Notes: generated from the letters alone by a model not told the origin. DNA of 64,000 nucleotides from Corynebacterium faecale (GCF_030408735.1 NZ_CP047204.1:1302001-1366000); one strand, 5' to 3'; counted from the stretch's first letter, positions 6,812 through 15,800 are shown. Program-made: numbers and translations.

Positions 6812-7713
6812 ACCCGTATGCGCCGGAAGGTTATTGGTTGAAAGCTAAGCTGTTTTTCAACCGATCGCTGGATGATCCTCAAGTTCGAAGTGATGACGAA
6901 CGACGGCTTTGGGCTTCACTGGCGTTAGAGCAGCTCGCTAAGTGGGCCTTAGCCAATACTTCCCCTGTTTTAGTTGTTGACCCCCAGCATGACGGTGGGG
7001 TGCAACTACTCAAAGCGCTTGGTCTTGAATCGGGGGCAAAGCACGTAACTGTACAAGCATCTACAGCGTTTAAGCGATGCGCAAAAATCTTCCGTCCTTT
7101 TGATGCTAGTGAAGCGCAGAAAATCGCAAATGCGCGAAACGAGTACCTTCATGGTGGTGACATTACTTTTCTTCAGCTACCGGAAAATATTTGGTGGGAA
7201 AAGTTATGGTCACTAACTTCTGTTCTTCTTTATTCCAATGACAGGGGAGTATCTGACCTTGTTGGCCTCTACCACTCGGGAAGAGTTGAAACTTATCTAG
7301 AACTAAATAAGAAACGAATAGAACAACAAGTAGAGGCTGCGGTGGAGGGCGCTAAGAGAAACTTAATGCGATTCCAAAGCCACACCATGTCTGCCGAAGA
7401 GGAACGGAAGTGGCAAGCCAACAGAGTTACTTACTGGGGATCATCCTACAAAGCTGAAGCGAAGTGCCCAGCATGTGATAAATATGGTACCGCCGAATCT
7501 GATGAAGCTACTGATCGTGAATTGATTTACTCGGATGAACCTGGAGACCCGCCCCATGTGGAAATAACTTTTTCGCCAGACTTTTTCTCCTGCCATTACT
7601 GTGGTCTGGCTTTGGAAGGATTTGAGTACATTGACCAGGCGGGTATCGAAACAGAATTTGTCGTAGAAAGTGATGATTGGGATTATTTAATGCCGGAATA
7701 CGGCAACGACTAG
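6808..7713 (+). CDS. putative HEPN-domain protein with C-terminal zinc ribbon (301 aa)
   Basis: ATG 6808 overlaps the dioxygenase stop. The N-terminal half is helical and contains a conserved-looking LALEQLAKWALA helix and, at residues 108-118, NARNEYLHGGD. R110-N-x3-H115 is the Rx4-6H motif that marks HEPN domains, many of which are RNases in toxin-antitoxin, CRISPR and abortive-infection systems. Residues 165-200 look like a coiled linker. The C-terminal part has C220-P-A-C223 and C262-H-Y-C265, a zinc-ribbon arrangement that could bind nucleic acid. No antitoxin nucleotidyltransferase (MNT) partner is adjacent. Gene context (coupled to an oxygenase, inside a mobile region) suggests defence or regulation. 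Nuclease activity is an inference. Confidence 0.6.
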   Translation: MNPYAPEGYWLKAKLFFNRSLDDPQVRSDDERRLWASLALEQLAKWALANTSPVLVVDPQHDGGVQLLKALGLESGAKHVTVQASTAFKRCAKIFRPFDASEAQKIANARNEYLHGGDITFLQLPENIWWEKLWSLTSVLLYSNDRGVSDLVGLYHSGRVETYLELNKKRIEQQVEAAVEGAKRNLMRFQSHTMSAEEERKWQANRVTYWGSSYKAEAKCPACDKYGTAESDEATDRELIYSDEPGDPPHVEITFSPDFFSCHYCGLALEGFEYIDQAGIETEFVVESDDWDYLMPEYGND

Positions 7714-7777
7714 ATCCGAGACTGACGCTAGCGAAATGGGCACAAGTCACTAAATAGATCCATTCTCGCTGCCTAAC

Positions 7778-7864
7778 TAGCTCGTGGTCCAGTCCGGCTG
7801 AGTGGTGTATCTGCCCTTTCGATAAAGCAAGCAGCGCAACGACCTTAAGGACCATCACGAGCTA
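7778..7864. repeat. imperfect inverted repeat next to the IS256 remnant
   Basis: TAGCTCGTGGTCC at 7778-7790 is mirrored by GGACCATCACGAGCTA at 7849-7864, allowing a three-base bulge. The pair lies between the HEPN-like gene and the 3' end of the transposase remnant. It may be a transposon terminus or a terminator-like structure for the cassette. Its role is not established. Confidence 0.45.
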
Positions 7865-7879
7865 AATAACGACCCCGGC

Positions 7880-8676
7880 TCACGCCACATCCTTCCGGAT
7901 GATCTCAGAAGTAATCTCGTCCGAGTCAATGAGATTCGCAGTCATCATCGCCCTGGTCTGCTCCAGGCTCGTCAACGACATGTACCGCTTCTGCTTCAAT
8001 CCAATCATCATGCTGTTCCGCCAAGACCGCACCAACCAAGCGAACAACAGCGTCCCGGTTCGGGAAAATGCCCACCACATCAGTACGCCGGCGAATCTCA
8101 CGATTCAACCGCTGAAGTCGGGTTATTCGACCAGACCTTGGTCCACACAGCCTTGGGCGCGTTCGTGAACGCCAGCAGCTCATCAAGAGCTTCATCCAGG
8201 TAATCGGCCACATCCGGGAACTTCTGCTGACAGAACTCCACCACATCCCTGGCCTGGGCCCATACTGACTGCGCATCCGGCTGCTGGAAAATCGTGTGAA
8301 ACATCGCCGACAAGGTCGGCCACTGCGTCTTCGACATCATCCCGTACAGGTTCTTCGAAAAGTGCGTCCGGCACCGTTGCCACGAGGCATTCGGCAGGAC
8401 CTCACCGATGGCGTGCTGGATCCCCAGGTGAGCATCACTGGTCACCAGGTAGACCTCGTTAAGACCTCGTGCTTTTAAGTCCCGGAAGAAACCCGTCCAG
8501 GAGGCTACCGACTCGGACGTGGCGACCTGCATACCAAGTAACTCCCGATACCCTTCCGAATTGACACCGGTGGTAAGCCACACCGAGGTTTTCACTACGC
8601 GTCCGCCTTCACGCACCTTCATGGTGAGTGCGTCACAGGAAACGTAGGGTGGAGTCCAGAAATCCCCTGAGGGGTT
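7880..8676 (-). pseudogene. IS256-family (mutator-type) transposase remnant, 5'-truncated with two frameshifts
   Basis: On the minus strand the sequence starts abruptly near 8676 inside the catalytic domain (TPPYVSCDALTMKVREGG, first Asp of the DDE triad). It continues with YRELLGMQVATSESVASWTG, then EVYLVTSDAHLGIQHAIGEV (second Asp) and the CRTHFSKNL segment. The frame is lost near 8110, where [20 protein letters not shown] (catalytic Glu) is in another frame, and again near 8000, where [15 protein letters not shown] ends in RKDVA at a TGA (7880-7882). The N-terminal third of the transposase is absent. The copy is dead, but it marks the right edge of the mobile region. Confidence 0.85.
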
Positions 8677-8758
8677 GGTTGCAGGTCAGTTAAGGACTGC
8701 GGATGTACCTGGCATAATCACTATTGCCTATTGCGTCACATCTTGGCAGAATAGTGAT

Positions 8759-9214
8759 ATGGGAAACAAAACTAAATTCACCGCCGTGGGACTTGCTGCG
8801 ATATTGGCGCTCACCGGGGCCCCGATGGCTCATGCGCAATCCAGTGACTTCTCCTCCTTCCTCAACTTTGGATCCTCCGAGGCAAGTCTCGCGGACCGCC
8901 TCAAGGATGCGTCTGAAAGAAACCACATCAATGGTGGTACACCTGTCTCCCGGGCCGCTGAGGTTGTCGCGCAGGACTATGTGCAGCGTGCCGCCAGAGG
9001 TGAGCTCACCTTTGATGAGTACGGAACCTGGGTTTTTGATTTCGGCGATGGCCGGGTCATGGAGATTTTCCGGATCCGGGAGGCTGATGTGGAGGCATGG
9101 ATCGCCTATCTCCTTTCCAGTCCGTCCGAAGATATAGGGCCCTACAGTGTCGGAGTTGCCGCGACTGCCGCGGGCGGGTTCGTCTATCTCGCTGAGTACT
9201 ACGTCCCGGCTTGA
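8759..9214 (+). CDS. secreted protein of unknown function (151 aa)
   Basis: ATG 8759 is preferred because it begins a clean Sec signal peptide: MGNKTKFTAVGLAAILALTG, then APMAHAQ, with cleavage likely after AHA. The mature part (about 125 residues) has a helical region (SRAAEVVAQDYVQRAARG) and ends SVGVAATAAGGFVYLAEYYV. The ending faintly resembles the last strands of CAP/SCP-like secreted domains, but the usual His/Glu residues are not evident, so this is only a suggestion. It is the first intact gene after the transposase remnant and reads away from it. Confidence 0.6.
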   Translation: MGNKTKFTAVGLAAILALTGAPMAHAQSSDFSSFLNFGSSEASLADRLKDASERNHINGGTPVSRAAEVVAQDYVQRAARGELTFDEYGTWVFDFGDGRVMEIFRIREADVEAWIAYLLSSPSEDIGPYSVGVAATAAGGFVYLAEYYVPA

Positions 9215-9433
9215 TCTCCGACGCCCCGGTTGCACATCGGGCTTCCTGGAGGGCTGATGGTCATCCATGCCGGGTGGCGCAGCTGTTGCCATATTCCGTG
9301 ACGGGATCCCGGGATGGTGAAGTCGGCCTAATTAACAATAGTTTTCATTTGCGCAGGTAGGGGGAATGGTGGAATGATCACCACATTTTCAACAGGCTTT
9401 CAATAAGCGTCGGAGTGTGGCAGGGTTAGAGGT

Positions 9434-10354
9434 ATGACAGCGCACACCCATGACCACCACCATGACCACAGTGGCCATTCCCACGTGCCCAAGTCCCTGA
9501 AGGCCCTCGCCGCGGTTCTCATCCTCACCGGCACCGTGTTCTTCGCTGAGCTCATCGCGGGACTGGTCTCCGGATCGCTGGCGCTGCTGGCTGATGCCAT
9601 GCATATGCTCTCCGATGCCACGGGCCTGATCATCGCACTGGTTGCCATGCTGATTGGTCGCCGGGCACCGACAGATCGCGCCACCTACGGCTTCAAGCGG
9701 GTGGAAGTGCTCGCCGCCATGACCAATGCGCTGGTGGTGGCGGCGGTGTCGGTGTGGATCGTGGTGGAGGCGATCATGCGGCTGGGTTCAGACACGGAGA
9801 TCCAGACCGGGCTCATGCTCATCGTCGCGGTGATCGGTTTCCTCACCAACGGCGTCTCCGCGCTGGTGCTCATGCGTCACCAGGACGGCAACATCAATAT
9901 GCGTGGAGCGCTGCTGCATGTGCTCAGTGACATGCTGGGTTCAGTTGCCGTCATCATCGCCGGTCTGGTGATCCGCTACACCGGTTGGATGCCGGCGGAC
10001 ACGATCGCCTCCATCGCCATCGCTGCGATCATCCTCCCGCGCGCCTTCGGTCTGCTGAAGGATGCCGTGAATATCCTTCTCGAGCGTGTCCCGGATGGTG
10101 CGGATCCCGCTGAAGTGGATCGCGTTCTGAGGGAGATTCCGGGTGTGGAAGATATTCATGATCTGCATATCTGGAGCATCGACGGCCGGGAGGTGCTCGC
10201 CACCTGCCATATTGTGGTTGATACCGATTTTCAGCACATATTCTCCTGTGGGGTGTTGGATCGGGCAGAAGCGGAATTAAACAAACTGGGTATCGATCAT
10301 TCGACCATTCAATTGGAGAGTGCCGCACACAGCGATCATGAGACGGTGTGCTGA
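9434..10354 (+). CDS. cation diffusion facilitator family metal exporter (306 aa)
   Basis: A CzcD/ZitB-type CDF antiporter that would export zinc, cobalt or related divalent ions in exchange for protons. The N-terminus is His-rich (HTHDHHHDHSGHSH, residues 4-17). Six membrane segments follow, with the transport-site motifs LADAMHMLSD (H57, D61) in the second and ALLHVLSDMLGS near residue 165 in the fifth. The cytoplasmic C-terminal domain contains the IHDLHIWSIDG segment typical of CDF proteins. Length is normal for the family. No metal regulator is adjacent. The next gene starts 15 bases after the stop. Confidence 0.92.
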   Translation: MTAHTHDHHHDHSGHSHVPKSLKALAAVLILTGTVFFAELIAGLVSGSLALLADAMHMLSDATGLIIALVAMLIGRRAPTDRATYGFKRVEVLAAMTNALVVAAVSVWIVVEAIMRLGSDTEIQTGLMLIVAVIGFLTNGVSALVLMRHQDGNINMRGALLHVLSDMLGSVAVIIAGLVIRYTGWMPADTIASIAIAAIILPRAFGLLKDAVNILLERVPDGADPAEVDRVLREIPGVEDIHDLHIWSIDGREVLATCHIVVDTDFQHIFSCGVLDRAEAELNKLGIDHSTIQLESAAHSDHETVC

Positions 10355-10369
10355 TATAGAGTGTGACCC
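10355..10369 (+). promoter_or_regulatory. -10 box (TATAGA) for leaderless start of the DUF262 gene
   Basis: TATAGA at 10355-10360 ends 9 bases before ATG 10370, with no ribosome binding site between them. This is the leaderless arrangement seen at many genes in this window. Confidence 0.45.
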
Positions 10370-12187
10370 ATGGGTTTTTCCACGCCGAGTTATGCGCTCA
10401 CAGACCTCTTCGCCCGGATTGACCGGGGCGATCTCCAACTGCCGGATTTCCAACGGGAATACTCCTGGGATGTTGACCGCATCCGCAGCCTGATCGTCAC
10501 CGTCCTGCGTGGTTTCCCCGTCGGTGTGCTCATGGCGCTGGACACCCGCGGCGAGGAGATGCGCTTCCGCCCCCGCCCGCTGCAGGGCGCCCCCGACACC
10601 GGCCGTGATCCCGGCCTGTTGCTTCTCGACGGACAGCAGCGCCTCACCACGCTCTACCACTGTCTCCGCGGCGATGGTTACGTCGATTCCTTTGATTTCC
10701 GCGACAAGCGCGTGCGCCGCAAATTCTACGTGGACGTGGCCAAAGCCATCGAATCCCCCGTCATGCCGGATGAGGCCGTGTTCTCCGTCGATGAGACCGG
10801 AGCGATCAAGTCCCACTTCGGCCCCAAGCTCGACGGCGGCATCACCGATCTGCAGTCGGCGCTGTCCGCCGGGTGCGTGCCGGTATCGATGCTGCTTGGC
10901 GACGACGGCGCCAGCCTCCTCTTTGATCTGGCCGACCTCGCCGGCGACGGTGCCAGGGAGAACGCTAAAAAATTCCACGCACAGGTGGGCCGGAAGATCG
11001 TCACCTATGACATCCCCATGATCCGACTTGACCGTGAGACCGCCAAGGGGGGAGTGGGATCCATCTTCGCCCAGGCCAACTCCTCCGGTCTGCAGATGGA
11101 TGTCTTTGATCTGCTCACCGCGGTGTTCGCCACCGATGATTCCTGTGAGACCGAATTCTCCCTGCGCGATGACTGGGTGCGCACCGAAAAACTCCTCCGC
11201 CAGCATCAGGCCCTCGATGGCATCGGCCGCACCGAGTTCCTCACGGCCGTGGCGCTTTTGGTGTCCGCCCGCAAGGGCAGGGCGGTGGGGCACCGCGAGG
11301 ATATCCTCAACCTCACCCGCAAGGAATACATCCAGGCATCCGAAGAGGTGCGTGGGGGCTTCGTGGAAGCCGCCGAGTTCCTCCGCCAGCGCTGTATCCT
11401 CAGTGTGGATCAGGTTCCCTATACTGCCCAGCTGATTCCACTCGCCGTCATCCTCACGCTGCTCACCGCCGAGGAGCTGGCCAGCTCCACCGCCTGGGAC
11501 CGCCTCAACCGGTGGTTCTGGAGTGGCGTGCTCGGAGAACTGTATGGTTCTCCCGCGGTGATCTCCCGCGCAGGACGCGACACCGACCAGGTCACCGCCT
11601 GGGTCCGGAACGGAGGCGATGATGTGATGGAACCCAAGACCGTGCGCGACACCGTCTTCCATGCCTCCCGTCTGTTCAGCGCTGGTCCCCGCACGGGTGT
11701 GTGGAAGGGTGTCTTCGCGCTTCTCATGGGCAGGGGAGCCCGGGACTGGCGCACCGGCCAGCAGTTCGACCGGTGGACCTTCGATGAATTGGGGTGCAAC
11801 TTCCACCAGATCTTCCCCTCCCGCTGGTGCCGTGAGCGTGGCATCAGCCCGGTCCTGTCGGATTCCGTCCTCAACCGCACCCCGATGGGGCGGCGCACCG
11901 AGGTGGTCATCGGGGACACCCCGCCATCGCGCTACCTGCCCCGGGTGCAGTCCAAATCCCTGATGGGGGATGAGGAGTTCGATGCCATGCTCAACACTCA
12001 CCTCCTGCAGGCCGAGCATCTGCATTCCTCCAACGCCGAGGCATTCTTCGTGGACAGGCGTGAACGGTTCCTCACCATGATCGAGGAGGCCATCGGCAAG
12101 CCGGTGGTCCATGATATTGATGAAGATGACCTCGCGGGGGGACTGGATGGCCCCGATGCTTTTGTGGGTATCACCGCCAATCGGTAA
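10370..12187 (+). CDS. DUF262-domain protein with DUF1524-like C-terminus, GmrSD type (605 aa)
   Basis: The N-terminal domain has the DUF262 (ParB/Srx-like) signature: LPDFQREYSWDVDRIRSLI at about 24-42 and LLLLDGQQRLTTLYH with DGQQR at 87-91. These are the NTP-binding residues of GmrS. Around residue 478 the sequence CNFHQIFPSRW, and about 40 residues later DTPPSRYLP, resembles the His-x-Ile-Phe-Pro and Pro-Pro-x-x-Tyr elements of the DUF1524 HNH nuclease (GmrD), here on the same chain. Fused GmrSD/BrxU-type proteins are type IV restriction enzymes that cut modified phage DNA. That activity is inferred from family. Several canonical HNH residues are hard to see, so the nuclease half may be divergent. 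Confidence 0.75.
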   Translation: MGFSTPSYALTDLFARIDRGDLQLPDFQREYSWDVDRIRSLIVTVLRGFPVGVLMALDTRGEEMRFRPRPLQGAPDTGRDPGLLLLDGQQRLTTLYHCLRGDGYVDSFDFRDKRVRRKFYVDVAKAIESPVMPDEAVFSVDETGAIKSHFGPKLDGGITDLQSALSAGCVPVSMLLGDDGASLLFDLADLAGDGARENAKKFHAQVGRKIVTYDIPMIRLDRETAKGGVGSIFAQANSSGLQMDVFDLLTAVFATDDSCETEFSLRDDWVRTEKLLRQHQALDGIGRTEFLTAVALLVSARKGRAVGHREDILNLTRKEYIQASEEVRGGFVEAAEFLRQRCILSVDQVPYTAQLIPLAVILTLLTAEELASSTAWDRLNRWFWSGVLGELYGSPAVISRAGRDTDQVTAWVRNGGDDVMEPKTVRDTVFHASRLFSAGPRTGVWKGVFALLMGRGARDWRTGQQFDRWTFDELGCNFHQIFPSRWCRERGISPVLSDSVLNRTPMGRRTEVVIGDTPPSRYLPRVQSKSLMGDEEFDAMLNTHLLQAEHLHSSNAEAFFVDRRERFLTMIEEAIGKPVVHDIDEDDLAGGLDGPDAFVGITANR

Positions 12188-12229
12188 TTTGGGTTCACCA
12201 CCAGCACATCACCATCGGAAGGCCACCAA

Positions 12230-13963
12230 TTGGAATGCAGACTTCGTCGAATGAGAACTCTGACCGCCGGCACCGCCGCGGCGGTGCTCGCGTTGGGGCT
12301 GGCCTCGTGCGCCAGTACCGAGAGTGAAACGGCTGCGGAAGAGGCGTCGACAAGCGCTGCCGTTACCGGGCAGGAGGATGACAACCGGCCGTACCGCGAG
12401 GCACGGACCGCCAATGTCAGCCGCGAGGTTTCGGAGGCGTTTCCATCCGAGCCCACCGTGATCAGTGATCCGGGGTTTTCCGGCATCGGGACAAGCCAGA
12501 TGTTCTTTGATCAGTCGGACACCGTCGTGGTCTCCGGCGCTGGTATCGCCGAGGAACTGCGCGCGGCGTCCATCGGTGTGGTGTCGCACGCGCCGGTGCT
12601 GCACGCGCCAAGTGGAAACGACGAGGAGATCCTCGCTGAGATCGAGCGTCTCGGCGCCACCAGCGTGCTCATCGTCGGCGAGGCCCTCCCGGATTTTGAT
12701 GGCTCCGATGACATCACCGTCATCCGTGACCGCGGCACCGATGAGGCGCTGGCGCAGCTGACCGCCCTGCAGTTTGAGCCGCAGACCGTTGAAGACATCT
12801 CAGACGTCACACGTGTCACCGCCGAACTCTCCCCGGAGAATCAGACGCTGCTGGTCCCGGCATGGGAGCAGATGCCGGAGACCACCGGTGATGAGAAGCT
12901 GCCCGCGTTCCCCGCTCAAAGCGCCCGCGATGGCCAGATGGCACCGATCGTCCTGGTCAGCGCTGAATCTGGGATTTCCTCCGTGGCCACCGCACGCGCC
13001 TATGGAGCCACCCTGCGCTTCATGGATCACCCCGATCCGCGCCTGAACGCCGAGCACATGGAAATGGTCGCAGGCCTGGCGGATAAGCCACTGCTGGCAC
13101 TCGGTGAGCAGTTCGGCTCCGGCGAGCAGCTGGCCGCCAAGATCGAGCGCGGCGAAACCGTCACCGAGGAACTGCCCGGCGGCGGCGGACTGGTGTTCCC
13201 CGGTCGACGCATGATCGCCTTCTACGGTCACCCCTCCGGCCCGGCCCTGGGCGCCATGGGCGAGCAGCCCGCAGCCGAGGCGGCCCAGCGCGCCCTGGAC
13301 AAGGCGGCGGAATACCAGGTGTTCGAGGACCAGCCGGTCATCCCGGCCTTCGAGATCATCGCCACGGTGGCCTCCGATGTCCCTGGTCCTGATGGCAACT
13401 ATGTCAATGAGACCAACCCGGATGAACTCGTCGGCTACATCGACGCCATCACCGAAGCCGGTGGATACGTGGTGCTGGATATCCAGCCCGGCAGGTCCAC
13501 CTTCCTGGAAATGGCCAAGTACTACGAGGAACTGCTCAAGCGACCCAATGTGGGCCTGGCTTTGGATCCTGAATGGCGCATCGGGCCGGATGAGCAGCCC
13601 ATGGCACGGGTCGGGCACGTCGAGGCTGCAGAGGTCAACGAGGTCGCAGACTGGTTGGCCGAGCTGGTCCGCGAGGAGGGGCTTCCTCAGAAGGCCTTCA
13701 TCCTGCACCAGTTCCAGCTGCAGATGCTGCGTGACCGCGAGCAGATCAACACCGACCACCTGGAGTTGGCGTTTGTCCTCCATGCTGATGGACACGGCTC
13801 CGCAGGCGAGAAGTACGCCACCTGGGACGCACTGCGCCAGGACCTGGACCCCAACTTCTTCATGGCGTGGAAGAACTTCTACGACGAGGACCTGCCCACC
13901 TTCACCCCGCAGCAGACCTACGAGGATGTGAACCCACGTCCGTGGTTCGTGTCATATCAGTAG
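12230..13963 (+). CDS. large lipoprotein of unknown function (577 aa)
   Basis: TTG 12230 lies seven bases behind GGAAGG (12217-12222). An ATG at 12251 is an alternative. Both give a basic N-terminus, a hydrophobic stretch (LTAGTAAAVLALGLASC) and a lipobox with Cys27, so the protein should be a membrane-anchored lipoprotein. An acidic linker (ESETAAEEASTSAAV) follows. Residues about 75-170 (VVVSGAGIAEELRAASIGVV, ATSVLIVGEALPDF) look like alternating alpha/beta units reminiscent of cell-wall-binding repeats. The C-terminal 250 residues (VIPAFEIIATVASDVPGPDG ... FVLHADGHGS) contain GGYVVLDIQPGRSTF and resemble a TIM-barrel-like domain. I do not recognise an enzyme family. Confidence 0.75.
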   Translation: MECRLRRMRTLTAGTAAAVLALGLASCASTESETAAEEASTSAAVTGQEDDNRPYREARTANVSREVSEAFPSEPTVISDPGFSGIGTSQMFFDQSDTVVVSGAGIAEELRAASIGVVSHAPVLHAPSGNDEEILAEIERLGATSVLIVGEALPDFDGSDDITVIRDRGTDEALAQLTALQFEPQTVEDISDVTRVTAELSPENQTLLVPAWEQMPETTGDEKLPAFPAQSARDGQMAPIVLVSAESGISSVATARAYGATLRFMDHPDPRLNAEHMEMVAGLADKPLLALGEQFGSGEQLAAKIERGETVTEELPGGGGLVFPGRRMIAFYGHPSGPALGAMGEQPAAEAAQRALDKAAEYQVFEDQPVIPAFEIIATVASDVPGPDGNYVNETNPDELVGYIDAITEAGGYVVLDIQPGRSTFLEMAKYYEELLKRPNVGLALDPEWRIGPDEQPMARVGHVEAAEVNEVADWLAELVREEGLPQKAFILHQFQLQMLRDREQINTDHLELAFVLHADGHGSAGEKYATWDALRQDLDPNFFMAWKNFYDEDLPTFTPQQTYEDVNPRPWFVSYQ

Positions 13964-14207
13964 TGCAGCGGTAGCTTGTCTTGTCCACGGGTCCTGTGAA
14001 CTGGGCGTTTGGGTGTGTTGTGGTGCACCTTCGGGAACCATTGGGGGTGTGTCCCACCCCAGTGAATATGGCCCGAGGTGTTCGAAGATAAAGCGGAGGG
14101 TTTAGAATGTTGGAAGTCGCACGCCAAAACCCGGCGTGGACACGTCTGCAGCCGACGCGGTCGTGCCTGCTGCAGGCGGACATTCCTAGTTCTTCCAGGA
14201 GTATCTT

Positions 14208-15800
14208 GTGAGCCAGAATGGCCGTCCGGTAGTACTTATCGCCGACAAGCTAGCGCAGTCCACCGTTGACGCGTTGGGTGACGCAGTTGAGGTCCGTTGG
14301 GTTGACGGACCTAACCGCCCTGAACTGCTCGACGCAGTCAAGGAAGCAGATGCACTCCTCGTGCGTTCCGCAACCAAGGTGGATGCAGAAGTCATCGCAG
14401 CAGCGCCGAACCTGAAGATCGTCGGCCGTGCGGGCGTGGGCCTGGACAACGTTGACATCCCAGCCGCCACCGAAGCCGGTGTCATGGTTGCCAACGCACC
14501 GACCTCCAACATCCACTCCGCATGTGAGCACGCAGTGTCCCTGCTGCTGTCCACCGCACGCCAGATCCCGGCCGCTGACGCAACCCTGCGTGACGGCGAG
14601 TGGAAGCGCTCCTCCTTCAACGGTGTGGAGATCTTCGGCAAGACTGTCGGTATCGTCGGTTTCGGCCACATCGGTCAGCTCTTCGCGCAGCGTCTCGCAG
14701 CATTCGAGACCACCATCATCGCCTACGATCCCTACGCCAACCCGACCCGCGCAGCGCAGCTCGGTGTTGAACTGGTGGAGCTGGAAGAACTCGTTGGCCG
14801 CTCCGACTTCGTGACCATCCACCTGCCCAAGACCAAGGAAACCGCCGGCATGTTCAACGCCGAGCTCCTGGCCAAGGCCAAGAAGGGGCAGATCATCATC
14901 AATGCTGCCCGCGGTGGTCTGGTTGATGAGCAGGCACTGGCTGACGCCATCGAATCCGGCCACATCCGTGGCGCCGGCTTCGATGTCTACGACTCCGAGC
15001 CCTGCACCGACTCCCCGCTGTTCAAGCTCCCTCAGGTTGTTGTCACCCCTCACCTGGGTGCATCCACCGAGGAGGCACAGGACCGCGCCGGCACCGATGT
15101 CGCTGATTCCGTGCTCAAGGCACTGGCCGGCGAGTTCGTCGCAGACGCCGTGAACGTCTCCGGCGGCAAGGTCGGCGAAGAGGTCGCCCTGTGGATGGAA
15201 CTTGCCCGCAAGCTCGGCCTGCTGGCCGGAAAGCTTGTCGACGGCGCACCTGTCTCCCTCGAGGTCGTTGCCCGCGGTGAACTCTCCAGCGAGGATGTTT
15301 CCGCCCTGGGTCTGTCCGCAGTCCGTGGCCTGTTCTCCGGCATCATCGAAGAGCCGGTCACCTTCGTCAATGCACCACGCATCGCCGAGGAGCGCGGCGT
15401 GAACGTTGATGTCAAGACCAACTCCGAGTCCGTCACCCACCGCTCCGTGGTTGAGGTCAAGGTTGTCACCGGCGAAGGCAACACCGCCTCCGTCGTGGGC
15501 GCACTAACCGGCCTGGAGCGCGTGGACAAGATCACCAAGATCAACGGCCGTGGCCTGGACCTGCGTGCCGAGGGCCGCAACCTGTTCCTCGAGTACACCG
15601 ACGCCCCCGGCGCCCTGGGTACCGTGGGCACCAAGCTCGGCACCGCCGGCATCAACATCGAGGCTGCGGCGCTGACCCAGGCCGCCGAAGGTGATGGTGC
15701 TGTCCTGATCCTGCGCGTCGAGCGTGAGGTTCCAGAAGAGCTCGTCGAGGAGATCACCTCCGAGCTGAACGCAACCGCCTTCCAGGTTGACCTCGGTTAG
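14208..15800 (+). CDS. serA: D-3-phosphoglycerate dehydrogenase (530 aa)
   Basis: Catalyses the first step of serine synthesis, oxidising 3-phosphoglycerate to 3-phosphohydroxypyruvate with NAD+. GTG 14208 follows an AGGAG box. The long actinobacterial form is present: substrate-binding region, a Rossmann domain with VGIVGFGHIGQLFAQRL near residue 145, catalytic Arg in INAARGGLVDE near 233, and the catalytic His in VVTPHLGASTEEAQDRAG near 280. It then has an intervening ASB domain and a C-terminal ACT domain (FLEYTDAPGALGTVGTKLG, from about 455). Serine feedback through the ACT/ASB region is known for the family. A strong hairpin terminator follows 25 bases downstream, so it is probably monocistronic. 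Confidence 0.98.
   Translation: MSQNGRPVVLIADKLAQSTVDALGDAVEVRWVDGPNRPELLDAVKEADALLVRSATKVDAEVIAAAPNLKIVGRAGVGLDNVDIPAATEAGVMVANAPTSNIHSACEHAVSLLLSTARQIPAADATLRDGEWKRSSFNGVEIFGKTVGIVGFGHIGQLFAQRLAAFETTIIAYDPYANPTRAAQLGVELVELEELVGRSDFVTIHLPKTKETAGMFNAELLAKAKKGQIIINAARGGLVDEQALADAIESGHIRGAGFDVYDSEPCTDSPLFKLPQVVVTPHLGASTEEAQDRAGTDVADSVLKALAGEFVADAVNVSGGKVGEEVALWMELARKLGLLAGKLVDGAPVSLEVVARGELSSEDVSALGLSAVRGLFSGIIEEPVTFVNAPRIAEERGVNVDVKTNSESVTHRSVVEVKVVTGEGNTASVVGALTGLERVDKITKINGRGLDLRAEGRNLFLEYTDAPGALGTVGTKLGTAGINIEAAALTQAAEGDGAVLILRVEREVPEELVEEITSELNATAFQVDLG

Noticed and set aside
10277..12112. Open minus-strand frame of 611 codons opposite the DUF262 gene
   Set aside because: It is the antisense shadow of a GC-rich gene: rich in Gly/His/Glu, no ribosome binding site, no domain, and the plus-strand protein has clear family motifs.
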